From Microbacterium aoyamense (GTDB taxonomy: Bacteria > Actinomycetota > Actinomycetes > Actinomycetales > Microbacteriaceae), in the NCBI RefSeq assembly GCF_023155855.1, contig NZ_JAKNUT010000007.1:1-64000 (forward strand): a stretch of 64,000 nt of DNA, written 5' to 3'. The notes under the pieces are model-generated. The model made no database searches, was not told where the DNA came from, and saw only the letters and a program-made list of their open reading frames with translations. Positions 33,247 to 42,011 of the stretch are shown here, piece by piece. Position 1 is the first letter of the stretch; each line of letters opens with the position of its first letter. Made by a program: the position numbers and the translations under genes.

Positions 33247-34308
33247 GTGACGGCGGTGCCGGTCGCGATCGGGGTCCGGATGCCGAATCCCGCCGCAGCC
33301 GTGGAGTCCGGCGGCCCGCTCGTCGACACGCACGGCCGCGTCCACCGCGACCTGCGCATCTCGCTCACCGACCGCTGCTCGCTGCGGTGCACGTACTGCA
33401 TGCCCGAGCAGGGCAACGAGTGGCTGGCGCGCTCGAGCATCCTCTCGACCGACGAGATCGTCCGGATCGCCGGGGTCGCGGCGGCGGCCGGCATCACGAC
33501 CTTCCGGCTCACGGGCGGCGAGCCCCTGCTGCGCACCGACATCGTCGACGTCGTCCGTCGGCTCGCTCGCATCCGCACGGCGGATGGCGAGCCCGTGCAG
33601 ATCGCGATGACGACGAACGGCATCCGCCTGCCCGAGGTTCTGCCCGACCTCGAGGCCGCCGGTCTCGCGCGGCTCAACATCTCGATCGACACGCTCGACC
33701 GAGAGCGGTTCCGCGATCTCACGCGTCGTGATCGACTCGACGACGTGCTCGACGGGATCGCGGCGGCCGCGGCATCCACTCTGCGGCCTCTCAAGCTCAA
33801 CGCCGTCGCGATGCGCGACGTCAACGACGACGAGCTCGTCGACCTGGTCGAGTTCGCGATCGGGCACGGCGCGCAGTTGCGCTTCATCGAGCAGATGCCG
33901 CTCGACGCCGGGCACACGTGGGATCGCACGCAGATGGTCACACGCGAGGAGATCCTCGAGAAGCTCGGCGCACGCTGGAGCCTGACCCCTGTGCCGGGCC
34001 GTGGCGGTGCACCGGCCGAACGGTGGACGCTCGACGGCGGCCCGCACACGGTGGGCGTCATCGCGTCGGTGACGGCGCCCTTCTGCGGCGACTGCGACCG
34101 CCTGCGGCTCACCGCCGACGGGCAGCTGCGCAACTGCCTCTTCTCGACGACCGAGTACGACCTCGTCCCCGTGCTGCGCAGCGGCGGGGATGACGCGGCC
34201 GTCGCCGCCATGCTGCGCTCGTGCGTGCGCGGCAAGCTGCCGGGACACGCGATCAACGACCCGTCGTTCCTTCAGCCGGCACGCGGCATGAACGCGATCG
34301 GCGGCTGA
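33247..34308 (+). CDS. moaA: GTP 3',8-cyclase MoaA
   Basis: The 353-aa radical-SAM enzyme for the first step of molybdenum cofactor synthesis starts at GTG 33247. The N-terminal cluster motif CSLRCTYCMP (CxxxCxxC, about 43-52) follows RISLTDR, with LTGGEPLLR, the SAM-binding glycines, and LNISIDTLD. The C-terminal second cluster is APFCGDCDRLRLTADGQLRNC. It converts GTP to 3',8-cyclo-dihydro-GTP. It is divergent from cydA and 65 bases upstream of fdhD, so it provides cofactor for the oxidoreductase encoded two genes downstream. Confidence 0.95.
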   Translation: MTAVPVAIGVRMPNPAAAVESGGPLVDTHGRVHRDLRISLTDRCSLRCTYCMPEQGNEWLARSSILSTDEIVRIAGVAAAAGITTFRLTGGEPLLRTDIVDVVRRLARIRTADGEPVQIAMTTNGIRLPEVLPDLEAAGLARLNISIDTLDRERFRDLTRRDRLDDVLDGIAAAAASTLRPLKLNAVAMRDVNDDELVDLVEFAIGHGAQLRFIEQMPLDAGHTWDRTQMVTREEILEKLGARWSLTPVPGRGGAPAERWTLDGGPHTVGVIASVTAPFCGDCDRLRLTADGQLRNCLFSTTEYDLVPVLRSGGDDAAVAAMLRSCVRGKLPGHAINDPSFLQPARGMNAIGG

Positions 34309-34361
34309 GGACTCGGCACGAACCCGCCGCTTGCGCCGCACACGCGCGTCGACGGCGGGGT

Positions 34362-34367
34362 TAGCAT
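34362..34367 (+). promoter_or_regulatory. -10 box for a leaderless start of fdhD
   Basis: TAGCAT ends 6 bases before ATG 34374 in the moaA-fdhD gap, so fdhD and the oxidoreductase may have their own promoter. Confidence 0.5.
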
Positions 34368-34373
34368 GGCGAA

Positions 34374-35252
34374 ATGGGGCGGATCACAGCTCGCAGACCG
34401 GTGACGCGCATCCGCGTGGGTGCCGACGGGACGGATGCCGCATCCCGCCGTCCTGACGTCCTGGCCGTCGAGGAGCCGCTCGAGATCCGCGTGGGCGGGA
34501 CACCACTAGCCGTCACGATGCGCACGCCCGGCCACGACGTCGAACTCGCGGCGGGGTTCCTGGTCTCGGAGGGCGTCATCGCGCACGGCGGCGACTTCCG
34601 CTCCGCGATCCACTGCGGCGGCCCGGGCACCAACGGCGCGGGCGCCGAGAACACCTACAACGTCCTCGATGTGACGCTCGCTCCCGGTGTCGCCGCCCCC
34701 GAGCCCAACCGCAACTTCTACACGACCAGCTCGTGCGGTGTGTGCGGCAAGGCATCCATCGACGCCGTCGAGACCGTGTCGCACTATGACGTCGCCGCCG
34801 ACCCCGTGAGCGTCTCGGCGCTCGCCGTCACGAGCTTCCCGGGTGAACTCCGTGCCCGCCAGGAGGTCTTCGACAAGACCGGTGGGCTGCACGCCGCGGC
34901 GCTCTTCGACGCCGAGACCGGCGACCTGCTCGTGCTGCGCGAAGACGTCGGCCGCCACAATGCCGTCGACAAGGTCGTGGGCTGGGCGGTGCTCGAAGAC
35001 CGTCTGCCCCTGAGCGGCACCGTCCTGCAGGTGTCGGGCCGCGCGAGCTTCGAACTCGTGCAGAAGGCCGTCATGGCCGGCATCCCGATTCTCGCCGCGG
35101 TCTCGGCGCCGTCGTCGCTCGCGGTCGAGCTCGCAGCGTCCACCGGACTCACCCTCATCGGCTTCCTGCGCGGCGAGTCCATGAACGTCTATACGCGCCC
35201 CGAGCGCATCACCGTCCGCACTCCCGCTGCCGTGAAAGGACCACGCGCATGA
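34374..35252 (+). CDS. fdhD: Formate dehydrogenase accessory sulfurtransferase FdhD
   Basis: The 292-aa protein has the FdhD features [28 protein letters not shown], the two-cysteine loop [10 protein letters not shown] (about 121-130), [17 protein letters not shown] and [20 protein letters not shown]. FdhD passes sulfur from the cysteine desulfurase IscS to the Mo-bis-MGD cofactor of formate dehydrogenases. Its stop overlaps the start of the FdhF/YdeP-like gene by 4 bases (35249-35252), which marks that protein as its client. Confidence 0.95.
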   Translation: MGRITARRPVTRIRVGADGTDAASRRPDVLAVEEPLEIRVGGTPLAVTMRTPGHDVELAAGFLVSEGVIAHGGDFRSAIHCGGPGTNGAGAENTYNVLDVTLAPGVAAPEPNRNFYTTSSCGVCGKASIDAVETVSHYDVAADPVSVSALAVTSFPGELRARQEVFDKTGGLHAAALFDAETGDLLVLREDVGRHNAVDKVVGWAVLEDRLPLSGTVLQVSGRASFELVQKAVMAGIPILAAVSAPSSLAVELAASTGLTLIGFLRGESMNVYTRPERITVRTPAAVKGPRA

Positions 35253-37627
35253 CCGATCTGCACCGACCCGACCCGATCAACGCGCTCGATCCGATCCATC
35301 TCTTCGACAAGCCCCTCGCCGAGGACTTCACCGACGCGGACCTCGAGGTCAAGAAGCCGATGGACTACGCCGTCGGCATCGAGGCGGTCGAGAAGGCGAT
35401 GCTCCCGATGGCCGAGCACCTCGGGGTCGAGAAGACGGCGAAGCTGTCGCTCACCGTCAACCACAAGAAGGGCTTCGACTGCCCCTCGTGCGCATGGGCG
35501 AACCCCGACCACTCCAAGACGCTCGAGTTCTGCGAGAACGGCATCAAGAACATCGTGTGGGATGCCACGCCCGTCGTCATCGAGGACGCGTTCTGGGCCG
35601 AGAACAGCCTCACGAGCATGCTCGACAAGAGCGAGTACTGGCTCGGCCTGCAAGGGCGCATCACGAAGCCGATGTACAAGGCCGCGGACTCCGACCACTA
35701 CGTGCCGATCTCGTGGAGCGATGCGCTCGACAAGGTCGCCGAGAAGCTGCGCGGCCTCGACAGCCCCGACGAGGCCGTCTTCTACACGTCGGGCCGCATC
35801 ATGAACGAGCCCGCGTTCCTGCTGCAGCTGTTCGCGCGCGCGCTCGGCACCAACAACCTGCCCGACTGCTCGAACATGTGCCACGAGGCGACCGGATCGG
35901 GGATGACGCCCGCGATCGGCATCGGCAAGTCGAGCGTCCACTACGACGACTTCGCATGGGCGGACCTCGTCATCGTGATGGGGCAGAACCCCGGCACCAA
36001 CCACCCGCGGATGCTCAACGCGCTCGAAGACACCAAGACCCGCGGCGGCAGGATCGTCGCCGTCAATACGCTGCCCGAGGCATCCCTCAAGCGCTACAAG
36101 AACCCGCAGAAGGTGTCGGGCGAGCTGGGCACGGGCGAGCAGATGGCCGACCAGTTCGTGCAGATCAAGATCGGCGGCGACCAGCACCTGCTGCAGGCCG
36201 TCGCCAAGCGGCTGTTCGAGGCCGAGGAGAAGGCGCCGGGGACGGTGCTCGATCACGACTTCATCCGCACGTACTGCAACGGCTTCGACGCGTACCGCGA
36301 GCACGTCATGGCCGTCGACGAGTCCGGCGTGCTTGCGGCGACGGGGCTGACCAGCGCCGAGATCGATGAGCTCGCCCAGCGCTACATCGACAGCAACGCC
36401 ACGATCATCACGTGGGCTCTCGGCATCACGCAGCACAAGAAGGCGGTCGCGACGATCGCCGAGATCATGAACCTCCTGCTGCTGCGAGGCAACATCGGCA
36501 AGAAGGGTGCCGGCGCCTCGCCGATTCGCGGGCACAGCAACGTGCAGGGCGATCGCACGATGGGCATCTGGGAGAAGATCAGTCCCGCCTTCGCCGCCGC
36601 GATGAGCAGGCAGTTCGCCTTCGAGGTCCCCACCGAGCCCGGGCTCGACTCCGTCGACGCGATGAACGCGATGGAGGACGGCAAGGTCAAGGTCTTCATG
36701 TCGATGGCGGGCAACCTCATCGCCGCGATGAGCGACTCGGGGCGGTCCGAGGCGGGGGTGCGCGAGGTCGACCTCACGATCCAGGTCGCGACGAAGCTCA
36801 ACCGCTCGCACGTCGTGACCGGCAAGGAATCGCTGCTGCTTCCGGCGACGGTGCGCGCCGAACGCGACGTGACGTCTTTCGGTCTGCAGTTCCTCACGAG
36901 CGAAGACACGGTGTGCCGCATCAACATGAGCCACGGCGAGCTCAAGCCCGTCTCGGACGACGTGCGATCGGATGTCTGGATCCTGTGCGAGCTGGGGAAG
37001 CGACTGTTCAGCGAATCGCATCCCGGCATCCCGTGGGCGGCGTTCCAAGAGGACTACGACGCCATCCGCGACGCGATCGCGCACGTCGTGCCCGGTTTCG
37101 AGGACTTCAACGCGCGTGTCAAGAAAGATCTCACCTTCGTCCTGCCGCACCCGCCGCGAGACTCGCGCACCTTCCCGACGCCGTCGGGCAGAGCGGAGTT
37201 CACGATCCAGGACGTCGAGCACGTGCAGACTCCCGAGGGCCGCCTGATGATGCAGTCCATGCGTGCGCACGACCAGCACAACACGACGATGTACTCGCTG
37301 AGCGACCGGTATCGCGGCATCCACAAGGGACGCTTCGTGCTGTTCATCCACCCCGACGACCTCGCGGCGCGAGGCCTCGCGGACGGCGACACGGTCGACA
37401 TCTTCAGCGAATGGCCGGGCGAGCCCGACCGCGTGCTGCGCGGTTACCGTGCGGTGTCGTATCCGACCGTGAAGGGATGCGTCGCGGCGTACTTCCCCGA
37501 GGCCAACGCGCTCGTGCCCCGCGGTTCCGTGGCGGACATCTGCAACACACCCACGTCGAAGCAGATCGTCGTGCGGGTCGAGAAGGGCGAGCTCGCCGCG
37601 ACGGGCGGGCGTCCCGTCACGATCTGA
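35249..37627 (+). CDS. FdhF/YdeP-family molybdopterin oxidoreductase, copy 2
   Basis: This 792-aa paralogue of the protein at 14278 shares [12 protein letters not shown] with [65 protein letters not shown] and [19 protein letters not shown]. It should carry bis-MGD and a 4Fe-4S cluster. Formate oxidation is possible, given the coupled fdhD and upstream moaA, but no membrane or electron-transfer subunit is encoded nearby, so the electron acceptor and substrate are unknown. The regulator at 37634 converges on it. Confidence 0.9.
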   Translation: MTDLHRPDPINALDPIHLFDKPLAEDFTDADLEVKKPMDYAVGIEAVEKAMLPMAEHLGVEKTAKLSLTVNHKKGFDCPSCAWANPDHSKTLEFCENGIKNIVWDATPVVIEDAFWAENSLTSMLDKSEYWLGLQGRITKPMYKAADSDHYVPISWSDALDKVAEKLRGLDSPDEAVFYTSGRIMNEPAFLLQLFARALGTNNLPDCSNMCHEATGSGMTPAIGIGKSSVHYDDFAWADLVIVMGQNPGTNHPRMLNALEDTKTRGGRIVAVNTLPEASLKRYKNPQKVSGELGTGEQMADQFVQIKIGGDQHLLQAVAKRLFEAEEKAPGTVLDHDFIRTYCNGFDAYREHVMAVDESGVLAATGLTSAEIDELAQRYIDSNATIITWALGITQHKKAVATIAEIMNLLLLRGNIGKKGAGASPIRGHSNVQGDRTMGIWEKISPAFAAAMSRQFAFEVPTEPGLDSVDAMNAMEDGKVKVFMSMAGNLIAAMSDSGRSEAGVREVDLTIQVATKLNRSHVVTGKESLLLPATVRAERDVTSFGLQFLTSEDTVCRINMSHGELKPVSDDVRSDVWILCELGKRLFSESHPGIPWAAFQEDYDAIRDAIAHVVPGFEDFNARVKKDLTFVLPHPPRDSRTFPTPSGRAEFTIQDVEHVQTPEGRLMMQSMRAHDQHNTTMYSLSDRYRGIHKGRFVLFIHPDDLAARGLADGDTVDIFSEWPGEPDRVLRGYRAVSYPTVKGCVAAYFPEANALVPRGSVADICNTPTSKQIVVRVEKGELAATGGRPVTI

Positions 37628-37633
37628 TCGAGG

Positions 37634-38239
37634 TCAGCGCGCGAGGTGCACGACGCACGTCGTCGGGTCGCACGACGGCGCGAGACCGTCGACCTGGAGC
37701 GGTCCGCGCGCCTCGGCGAGCACGCTCTGCATGAGCCCGACGTGCACCGAGCACAGGATGCCGCGCTGCGCGGGGTCCATGTCGGCGTGCGCGCACGGAC
37801 TCAGGTCGACCGTGAGCTCGCGCTCGTCGACGATGGGGTCGAAGCCAGCCGCCTCGAGATCCTCGACCAGTGCGTCGAGCTGGTGCACGGCGTCGTCCTC
37901 GAGCGCCGAGGCATCCGTCGGCGGCAGAACGCGCCGCAGCAGGTCGCCTCGGCGCGCGGCATCCATCGCCTTGCGGCGGGCTATGGGACTGGACGCGTCG
38001 TCGGCTCCGGTCGCGGCGCTGTAGAAGACGCGGGGACGACCGCGCGTCGTACGGTGCTCGCGTTCCGTGACGATGTATCCGCCGTCGGCGAGACGCTGCA
38101 GGTGCTCCCGCACCGTGTTGGCGTGCAGGCCGGTGTGCTCGCAGAGGTCCTGGATCGTGCGACCGGGGCTCACCTGCAGGAGGTGCAGGATCTCGACGCG
38201 TGAGTAGCTCGAGATGGCGCTATAGGACGTGCGGGCCAT
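37634..38239 (-). CDS. Winged-helix regulator with SufR-like cysteines
   Basis: The 201-aa protein has an N-terminal winged helix (SRVEILHLLQVSPGRTIQDL; recognition helix HANTVREHLQRL; wing TTRGRPRVFYS) like ArsR/SufR-type regulators. The C-terminal domain has four cysteines at 149, 163, 190 and 195, with His 151 and 166 (ELTVDLSPCAHADMDP; GILCSVHVG; APSCDPTTCVVHL). SufR uses a similar domain to hold a redox-sensitive Fe-S cluster, though its cysteine spacing differs (C-x12-C-x13-C-x14-C in SufR, C-x13-C-x26-C-x4-C here). It may sense iron, oxygen or NO for the adjacent molybdenum operon. AATGAT six bases upstream suggests a leaderless start. Confidence 0.8.
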   Translation of the reverse strand: MARTSYSAISSYSRVEILHLLQVSPGRTIQDLCEHTGLHANTVREHLQRLADGGYIVTEREHRTTRGRPRVFYSAATGADDASSPIARRKAMDAARRGDLLRRVLPPTDASALEDDAVHQLDALVEDLEAAGFDPIVDERELTVDLSPCAHADMDPAQRGILCSVHVGLMQSVLAEARGPLQVDGLAPSCDPTTCVVHLAR

Positions 38240-38326
38240 ACCCCGATCATTCCACGCGATGCTCAGGCCGTGGCGCGGAGCACTGTCAGCACGCGCCGGT
38301 GCTCACTCGGATTCCGGGACAACGTG

Positions 38327-38364
38327 CGAGACGGGGCCCGGCGCAGCGGCCGGACCCCGTCTCG
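38327..38364. terminator. Hairpin downstream of the DUF427 gene
   Basis: CGAGACGGGGCCCGG (38327-38341) pairs with CCGGACCCCGTCTCG (38350-38364) with one mismatch around an 8-base loop. It lies just past the stop of the leftward DUF427 gene. No T-run follows, as is common for actinobacterial terminators. Confidence 0.55.
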
Positions 38365-38374
38365 TGAGAACGGG

Positions 38375-38677
38375 TCACTCCGTGACGTCGACCTCTTTCC
38401 AGAAAGCGACGTAGCCCGAGAAGTCCTTGCCCACGCGGTCGAACGCGGTCGGGTACGGAGTCGGGTACGACCACGCGCGGTCCGCCAGCACGCCGTCCGC
38501 TGTCTTGACCGAGTAGTACTGGGCCTCGCCCTTCCACGGACACGTGTAGGGGGTGGCGCTCTCTTCGAGTTCGCTCCATTTCACGCTCGCGGGCGGGAAG
38601 TACCAGTTGCCCTCGATCGAGATCAGGTCGTCCTTATCGGCTTCGGCGATGACCGTGCCGTTCACGACTGCCTTCAT
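38375..38677 (-). CDS. DUF427 family protein (100 aa)
   Basis: This single-domain DUF427 protein has an N-terminal MKAVVNGTVIAEAD, then NWYFPPASVKW, the conserved TPYTCPWKGEAQYYSV and RAWSYPTPYP. The fold is a small beta-sandwich of unknown function, very common in Actinobacteria. GGAGGA precedes the ATG. It follows the osmoprotectant-binding protein gene by 22 bases on the same strand but is probably an independent passenger. A larger relative is at 45417. Confidence 0.9.
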   Translation of the reverse strand: MKAVVNGTVIAEADKDDLISIEGNWYFPPASVKWSELEESATPYTCPWKGEAQYYSVKTADGVLADRAWSYPTPYPTAFDRVGKDFSGYVAFWKEVDVTE

Positions 38678-38699
38678 TTCGTCCTCCTTTGCGAGAGGC

Positions 38700-39617
38700 T
38701 CAGCCGAGGTTGTTCGCGGCGAGCCAGTCCTTCGCGATGTCGGCCGACGAGCGCTCGTCGACGGTCGACTCGACGTTGAGCGCGACGAGACCCTCAGGGG
38801 TCAGGGCGGCGCTCACGGCGTTGATGACGTCGGCGATCTCGTCCGCGATATCCGCGTTGACGACGGGGACGACGTTGGATGCCAGGAGCAGCCCGTCGGG
38901 GTCCTCGAGCGTCACGAGATCGTTGATGCCGATCGCCGGGTCGGCGCTGTACACGTTGGCCACCTGGATGTTCCCGGCCACGAGCTCGGCGACCGTCGTG
39001 TCGGCCGTCGGGTTGAACGTGACGTCGACGCCGTAGATCTCCTTGAGGCCTGTCGGCCCGTACGGACGCGTCTCGAGTTCGGGAGCGCCGCCCAGCACGA
39101 GCGGCGTGATGCCGGCCAGGTCGCCGATCGTGGTGAGGCCGTTCTCGTCGGCGAAGGCCGACGTCACGTTGTACGAGTCCTGGTCGGTCGCGGACGACTG
39201 GTCGAGAACCGTGAGGCCGTCGGGGAGCGCCTCCTGCAGCTGCGCGTAGACCTCGTCGGACGTGGTCGCCGTCGCGTCGGGCTCGAAGAACTGCAGCAGG
39301 TTGCCGGTGTACTCGGGGAACAGGTCGACCGAGCCGTCCTCGAGCGAGGGGATGTAGGCGTCCCGCTGCCCGATGTTGAACTTGCGCTCGACCGTGAAGC
39401 CGGCGCCTTCGAGCGCCTGCGCGTAGATCTCGGCGATGATCTCGTTCGAGTAGTACGTCTGCGAGCCGACCACGATCGTCTCGGAGTCGCCGCCTCCGGC
39501 GTCGCCGCTCGAGCCGCCGTCGAGCGGATCGCCGCCGGACGCGCAGCCCGCGAGGGCGAGCGCGGCGACCGCGGTGCCGGCGAGTGCGAGGGAGAGCCGT
39601 GTGCGTGTGATCTTCAT
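38700..39617 (-). CDS. Osmoprotectant ABC transporter substrate-binding lipoprotein (OpuBC-like)
   Basis: The 305-aa protein has a signal peptide and lipobox ALAGC (about 21-25), a Gly/Ser/Asp linker, then an OpuAC-type domain with IVVGSQTYYSNEIIAEIYAQ, FPEYTGNLLQFFEP, GTDS-like region VLGGAPELETRPYGP, and YSADPAIGINDLVTLEDP. It probably binds glycine betaine, carnitine, choline or a similar compatible solute. A strong ribosome-binding site GGAGG precedes it. It is the last gene of the ATPase-permease-permease-binding protein unit (41869 to 38700). Confidence 0.9.
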   Translation of the reverse strand: MKITRTRLSLALAGTAVAALALAGCASGGDPLDGGSSGDAGGGDSETIVVGSQTYYSNEIIAEIYAQALEGAGFTVERKFNIGQRDAYIPSLEDGSVDLFPEYTGNLLQFFEPDATATTSDEVYAQLQEALPDGLTVLDQSSATDQDSYNVTSAFADENGLTTIGDLAGITPLVLGGAPELETRPYGPTGLKEIYGVDVTFNPTADTTVAELVAGNIQVANVYSADPAIGINDLVTLEDPDGLLLASNVVPVVNADIADEIADVINAVSAALTPEGLVALNVESTVDERSSADIAKDWLAANNLG

Positions 39618-39651
39618 GTGGAACCTCCGGTGTTGTGAGGGGCAGGGGGAG

Positions 39652-40380
39652 TCAGAGGGACGGCGCGTAGCCGACGTTCGAGCTGATCGGGGCCGGGGTC
39701 GGCCGCCGCCGACGCCGAGACTCCGTGCGCGGGACGGCGTACCGTGCGAGGAGCGCGAAGAGCCCGTCGAGGATGAGGGCGAGGGCGATGATGATGATGG
39801 ATGCCCCGAGGATCTGCACGAAGTCGCGGTTGGCGAGCCCCTGCATGATGTAGAAGCCGAGCCCGCCGAGGCCGAAGTACGCGGCGATCGTGACGGTCGC
39901 GACGACCTGCAGTGTCGCCGATCGAAGGCCGTTTATCAGCAACGACAGCCCGAGGGGGATCTCGATCTTGAAGAGGATCTGCCACTGCGTCATGCCCACG
40001 GCGCGGCCGGCGCCGATGACCGTCCGGTCGATCGCCTCGATGCCCGAATACGCCCCGGCGAGGATCGACGGGATCGCGAGCAGGACGAAGGCGACGACCG
40101 CCGCCAGCGTCTTGTACGAGACGGGAATGAGTTCGAGGAGGAGCGCGACGACCCCCAGGGCGGGAAGCGCGCGCGCGGCGCCCGAGAGGAACACTGCGAC
40201 TTCGCGCCCTCGGCCGAAATGCCCGATCGCCCAGCCCCACGGGATGGCGATGATGGCTGCGATGAGCACTGAGCCGAAGGTGAAGGCGAGATGCTGCGCG
40301 ATCGCGGTGGGCAGCGGGACGGAACCCGTCAGGCGGTCGGGGGAGAAGATCCAGGCGAACGCCTCGAACAGGAGGTTCAT
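39652..40380 (-). CDS. Osmoprotectant ABC transporter permease 2
   Basis: The 242-aa integral membrane protein has about six helices and the BPD_transp_1 cytoplasmic loop GAGRAVGMTQWQILFKIEIP (EAA motif), then IAAYFGLGGLGFYIMQGL. It pairs with the second permease (40377-41048) to form the channel of the OpuB/ProW-type importer. The ATG overlaps that gene's stop by 4 bases. An Arg-rich tail ends the protein. Confidence 0.9.
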   Translation of the reverse strand: MNLLFEAFAWIFSPDRLTGSVPLPTAIAQHLAFTFGSVLIAAIIAIPWGWAIGHFGRGREVAVFLSGAARALPALGVVALLLELIPVSYKTLAAVVAFVLLAIPSILAGAYSGIEAIDRTVIGAGRAVGMTQWQILFKIEIPLGLSLLINGLRSATLQVVATVTIAAYFGLGGLGFYIMQGLANRDFVQILGASIIIIALALILDGLFALLARYAVPRTESRRRRRPTPAPISSNVGYAPSL

Positions 40381-41048
40381 GCGACCGCCGCCTTCACGGC
40401 GAAGCGCGTCGCGGAGGGCGTGCGCCTCGTCCACGGCATCAGCGCACGGCCGACCAGGACCAGGAGCAGGTCGATCACGAGCGCGATGACCACGACGGCG
40501 ACGACGCCCGCGAGGATCTCGCCGACGATGTGCCGCTGCGCGCCGTTGGTGAACAGATAGCCGAGGTTCTGCACGCCGATCAGGGCGCCGACGGTTGCGA
40601 GCGAGATCGTCGAGACGGCGGTGACGCGGAGGCCCGCGAGGATGACGGGGCCGGCCAGCGGGAAGTCGACGGTCCAGAAGCGCCGCCACGGGCCGAAGCC
40701 GACGGCGATCGCTGCGCTGCGCGTCACGGCGTCGACGGACGCGAGGCCGTCCGTCACCGATCGCGTCATGATCGCGATCGCGTAGATCGTCAGAGCGATG
40801 ACGAGGTTCGTCTCGGAGAGGTACGGCACGCCGAACAGGGACAGGATCGCGAACAGCGCGAAGGACGGGATCGTGTACAGCAGGCTCACGGTCGTGAGGA
40901 CCGAGCCGCGGAGCCGTGTGTAGCGGAATGCCGCCCACCCGATCGGCAGGGCGATGACGAATCCGAGCACGATCGCGATGGCGCTCTGGCGCAGATGCTG
41001 CACGGAGAGCTGCAGGATCAGTTCGAGGTTGTTGAGGACCCAGTTCAC
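40377..41048 (-). CDS. Osmoprotectant ABC transporter permease 1
   Basis: The 223-aa membrane protein starts MNWVLNNLELILQLSVQHLR. It has five to six helices, LLYTIPSFALFAILSLFGVP typical of ProW/OpuB permeases, and GPWRRFWTVDFPLAGPVILA in the ATPase-contacting loop. The ATG overlaps the stop of the ATPase gene (41045-41048) and its stop overlaps the next permease, so the unit is translationally coupled. Confidence 0.9.
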   Translation of the reverse strand: MNWVLNNLELILQLSVQHLRQSAIAIVLGFVIALPIGWAAFRYTRLRGSVLTTVSLLYTIPSFALFAILSLFGVPYLSETNLVIALTIYAIAIMTRSVTDGLASVDAVTRSAAIAVGFGPWRRFWTVDFPLAGPVILAGLRVTAVSTISLATVGALIGVQNLGYLFTNGAQRHIVGEILAGVVAVVVIALVIDLLLVLVGRALMPWTRRTPSATRFAVKAAVA

Positions 41049-41869
41049 GGACTGCCCTCGACAAGGACTCCCTGCGTGCGGCCGTCGGCGTCGACGAGCA
41101 CGGTGCCGTGTGGCGTCTTCTTCTCGTGCAGGGCCCGCGCGCCGCGTTCGGCGCCGATGAAGCTCGCGACGAAGTCGCTCGCGGGGTTCTCGATGATCTC
41201 GTCGGGGGTGCCGATCTGCGCGATGTGCGCGCCCTTCTCGAGGATCACGACCTGGTCGCCGAGCAGGAACGCCTCGTCGATGTCGTGCGTGACGAAGACG
41301 ATCGTCTTGTCGAGGTCGCGCTGCAGGCGGATCGTCTCGGCCTGCAGTTCCTTGCGGACGATCGGGTCGACCGCGCCGAAGGGCTCGTCCATGAGCAGGA
41401 TGTTGGGATCGACCGCGAGACCGCGGGCCACGCCGACGCGCTGCTGCTGGCCGCCCGAGAGCTGGCTCGGGTATCGATCGGCGAACGCACGGTCGAGACC
41501 CACGACATCCATCAGTTCGAGCGCACGCTCACGCGCGTGCTTCTTCGGCGTGCCCTTGAGCACGGGCACCGTCGCGATGTTGTCGACGACCGAGAAGTGG
41601 GGGAGGAGCCCCGCGTTCTGCAGCACGTAGCCGATGCCGCGGCGCAGCTGCACCGGGTCCTTCTGAGAGATCGATTCATCGTCGATCGTGATGTCGCCGC
41701 TCGTCGGCTCGACCAGCCGATTGATCATGCGCAGCAGCGTCGTCTTGCCGCAGCCGGATGAACCGACGAAGACCGTCGTCTTGTGGGCGGGGATGACGAG
41801 ACTGAAGTCGTCGACCGCGACGGTGCCGTCGGGGAAGCGCTTGGTCACACCGCGGAACTCGATCGCCAT
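41045..41869 (-). CDS. Osmoprotectant ABC transporter ATP-binding protein
   Basis: The 274-aa ABC ATPase starts at ATG 41869 behind GAGAGGAC. It has Walker A FVGSSGCGKTT (about 33-43), a Q-loop, signature LSGGQQQRVGVARGL, Walker B ILLMDEPFGAVDP and the switch His in FVTHDIDEAF, with the ProV/OpuA-type RLVEPTSGDI block. No CBS pair is present at the C-terminus. It is the first gene of the importer operon, divergent from the flavin reductase gene. Confidence 0.92.
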   Translation of the reverse strand: MAIEFRGVTKRFPDGTVAVDDFSLVIPAHKTTVFVGSSGCGKTTLLRMINRLVEPTSGDITIDDESISQKDPVQLRRGIGYVLQNAGLLPHFSVVDNIATVPVLKGTPKKHARERALELMDVVGLDRAFADRYPSQLSGGQQQRVGVARGLAVDPNILLMDEPFGAVDPIVRKELQAETIRLQRDLDKTIVFVTHDIDEAFLLGDQVVILEKGAHIAQIGTPDEIIENPASDFVASFIGAERGARALHEKKTPHGTVLVDADGRTQGVLVEGSP

Positions 41870-41999
41870 GCTGTCCTCTCGGGCGGGATTCCAGCCAACC
41901 ACAGGTGGCCGACACCGGGCCGGAATGTGCGTGACCCTTGACCCACAACGTCATCTATGGCACTTCGCAGTCCTCGCGCCGACGGATTGCGCGCGGGCG

Positions 42000-42005
42000 T
42001 ACCGT
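42000..42005 (+). promoter_or_regulatory. -10 box for a leaderless start of the flavin disulfide reductase gene
   Basis: TACCGT ends 6 bases before ATG 42012, which begins the conserved MSTREYDLVVIGAGP sequence and so fixes the start. Confidence 0.5.
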
Positions 42006-42011
42006 AGGCCC

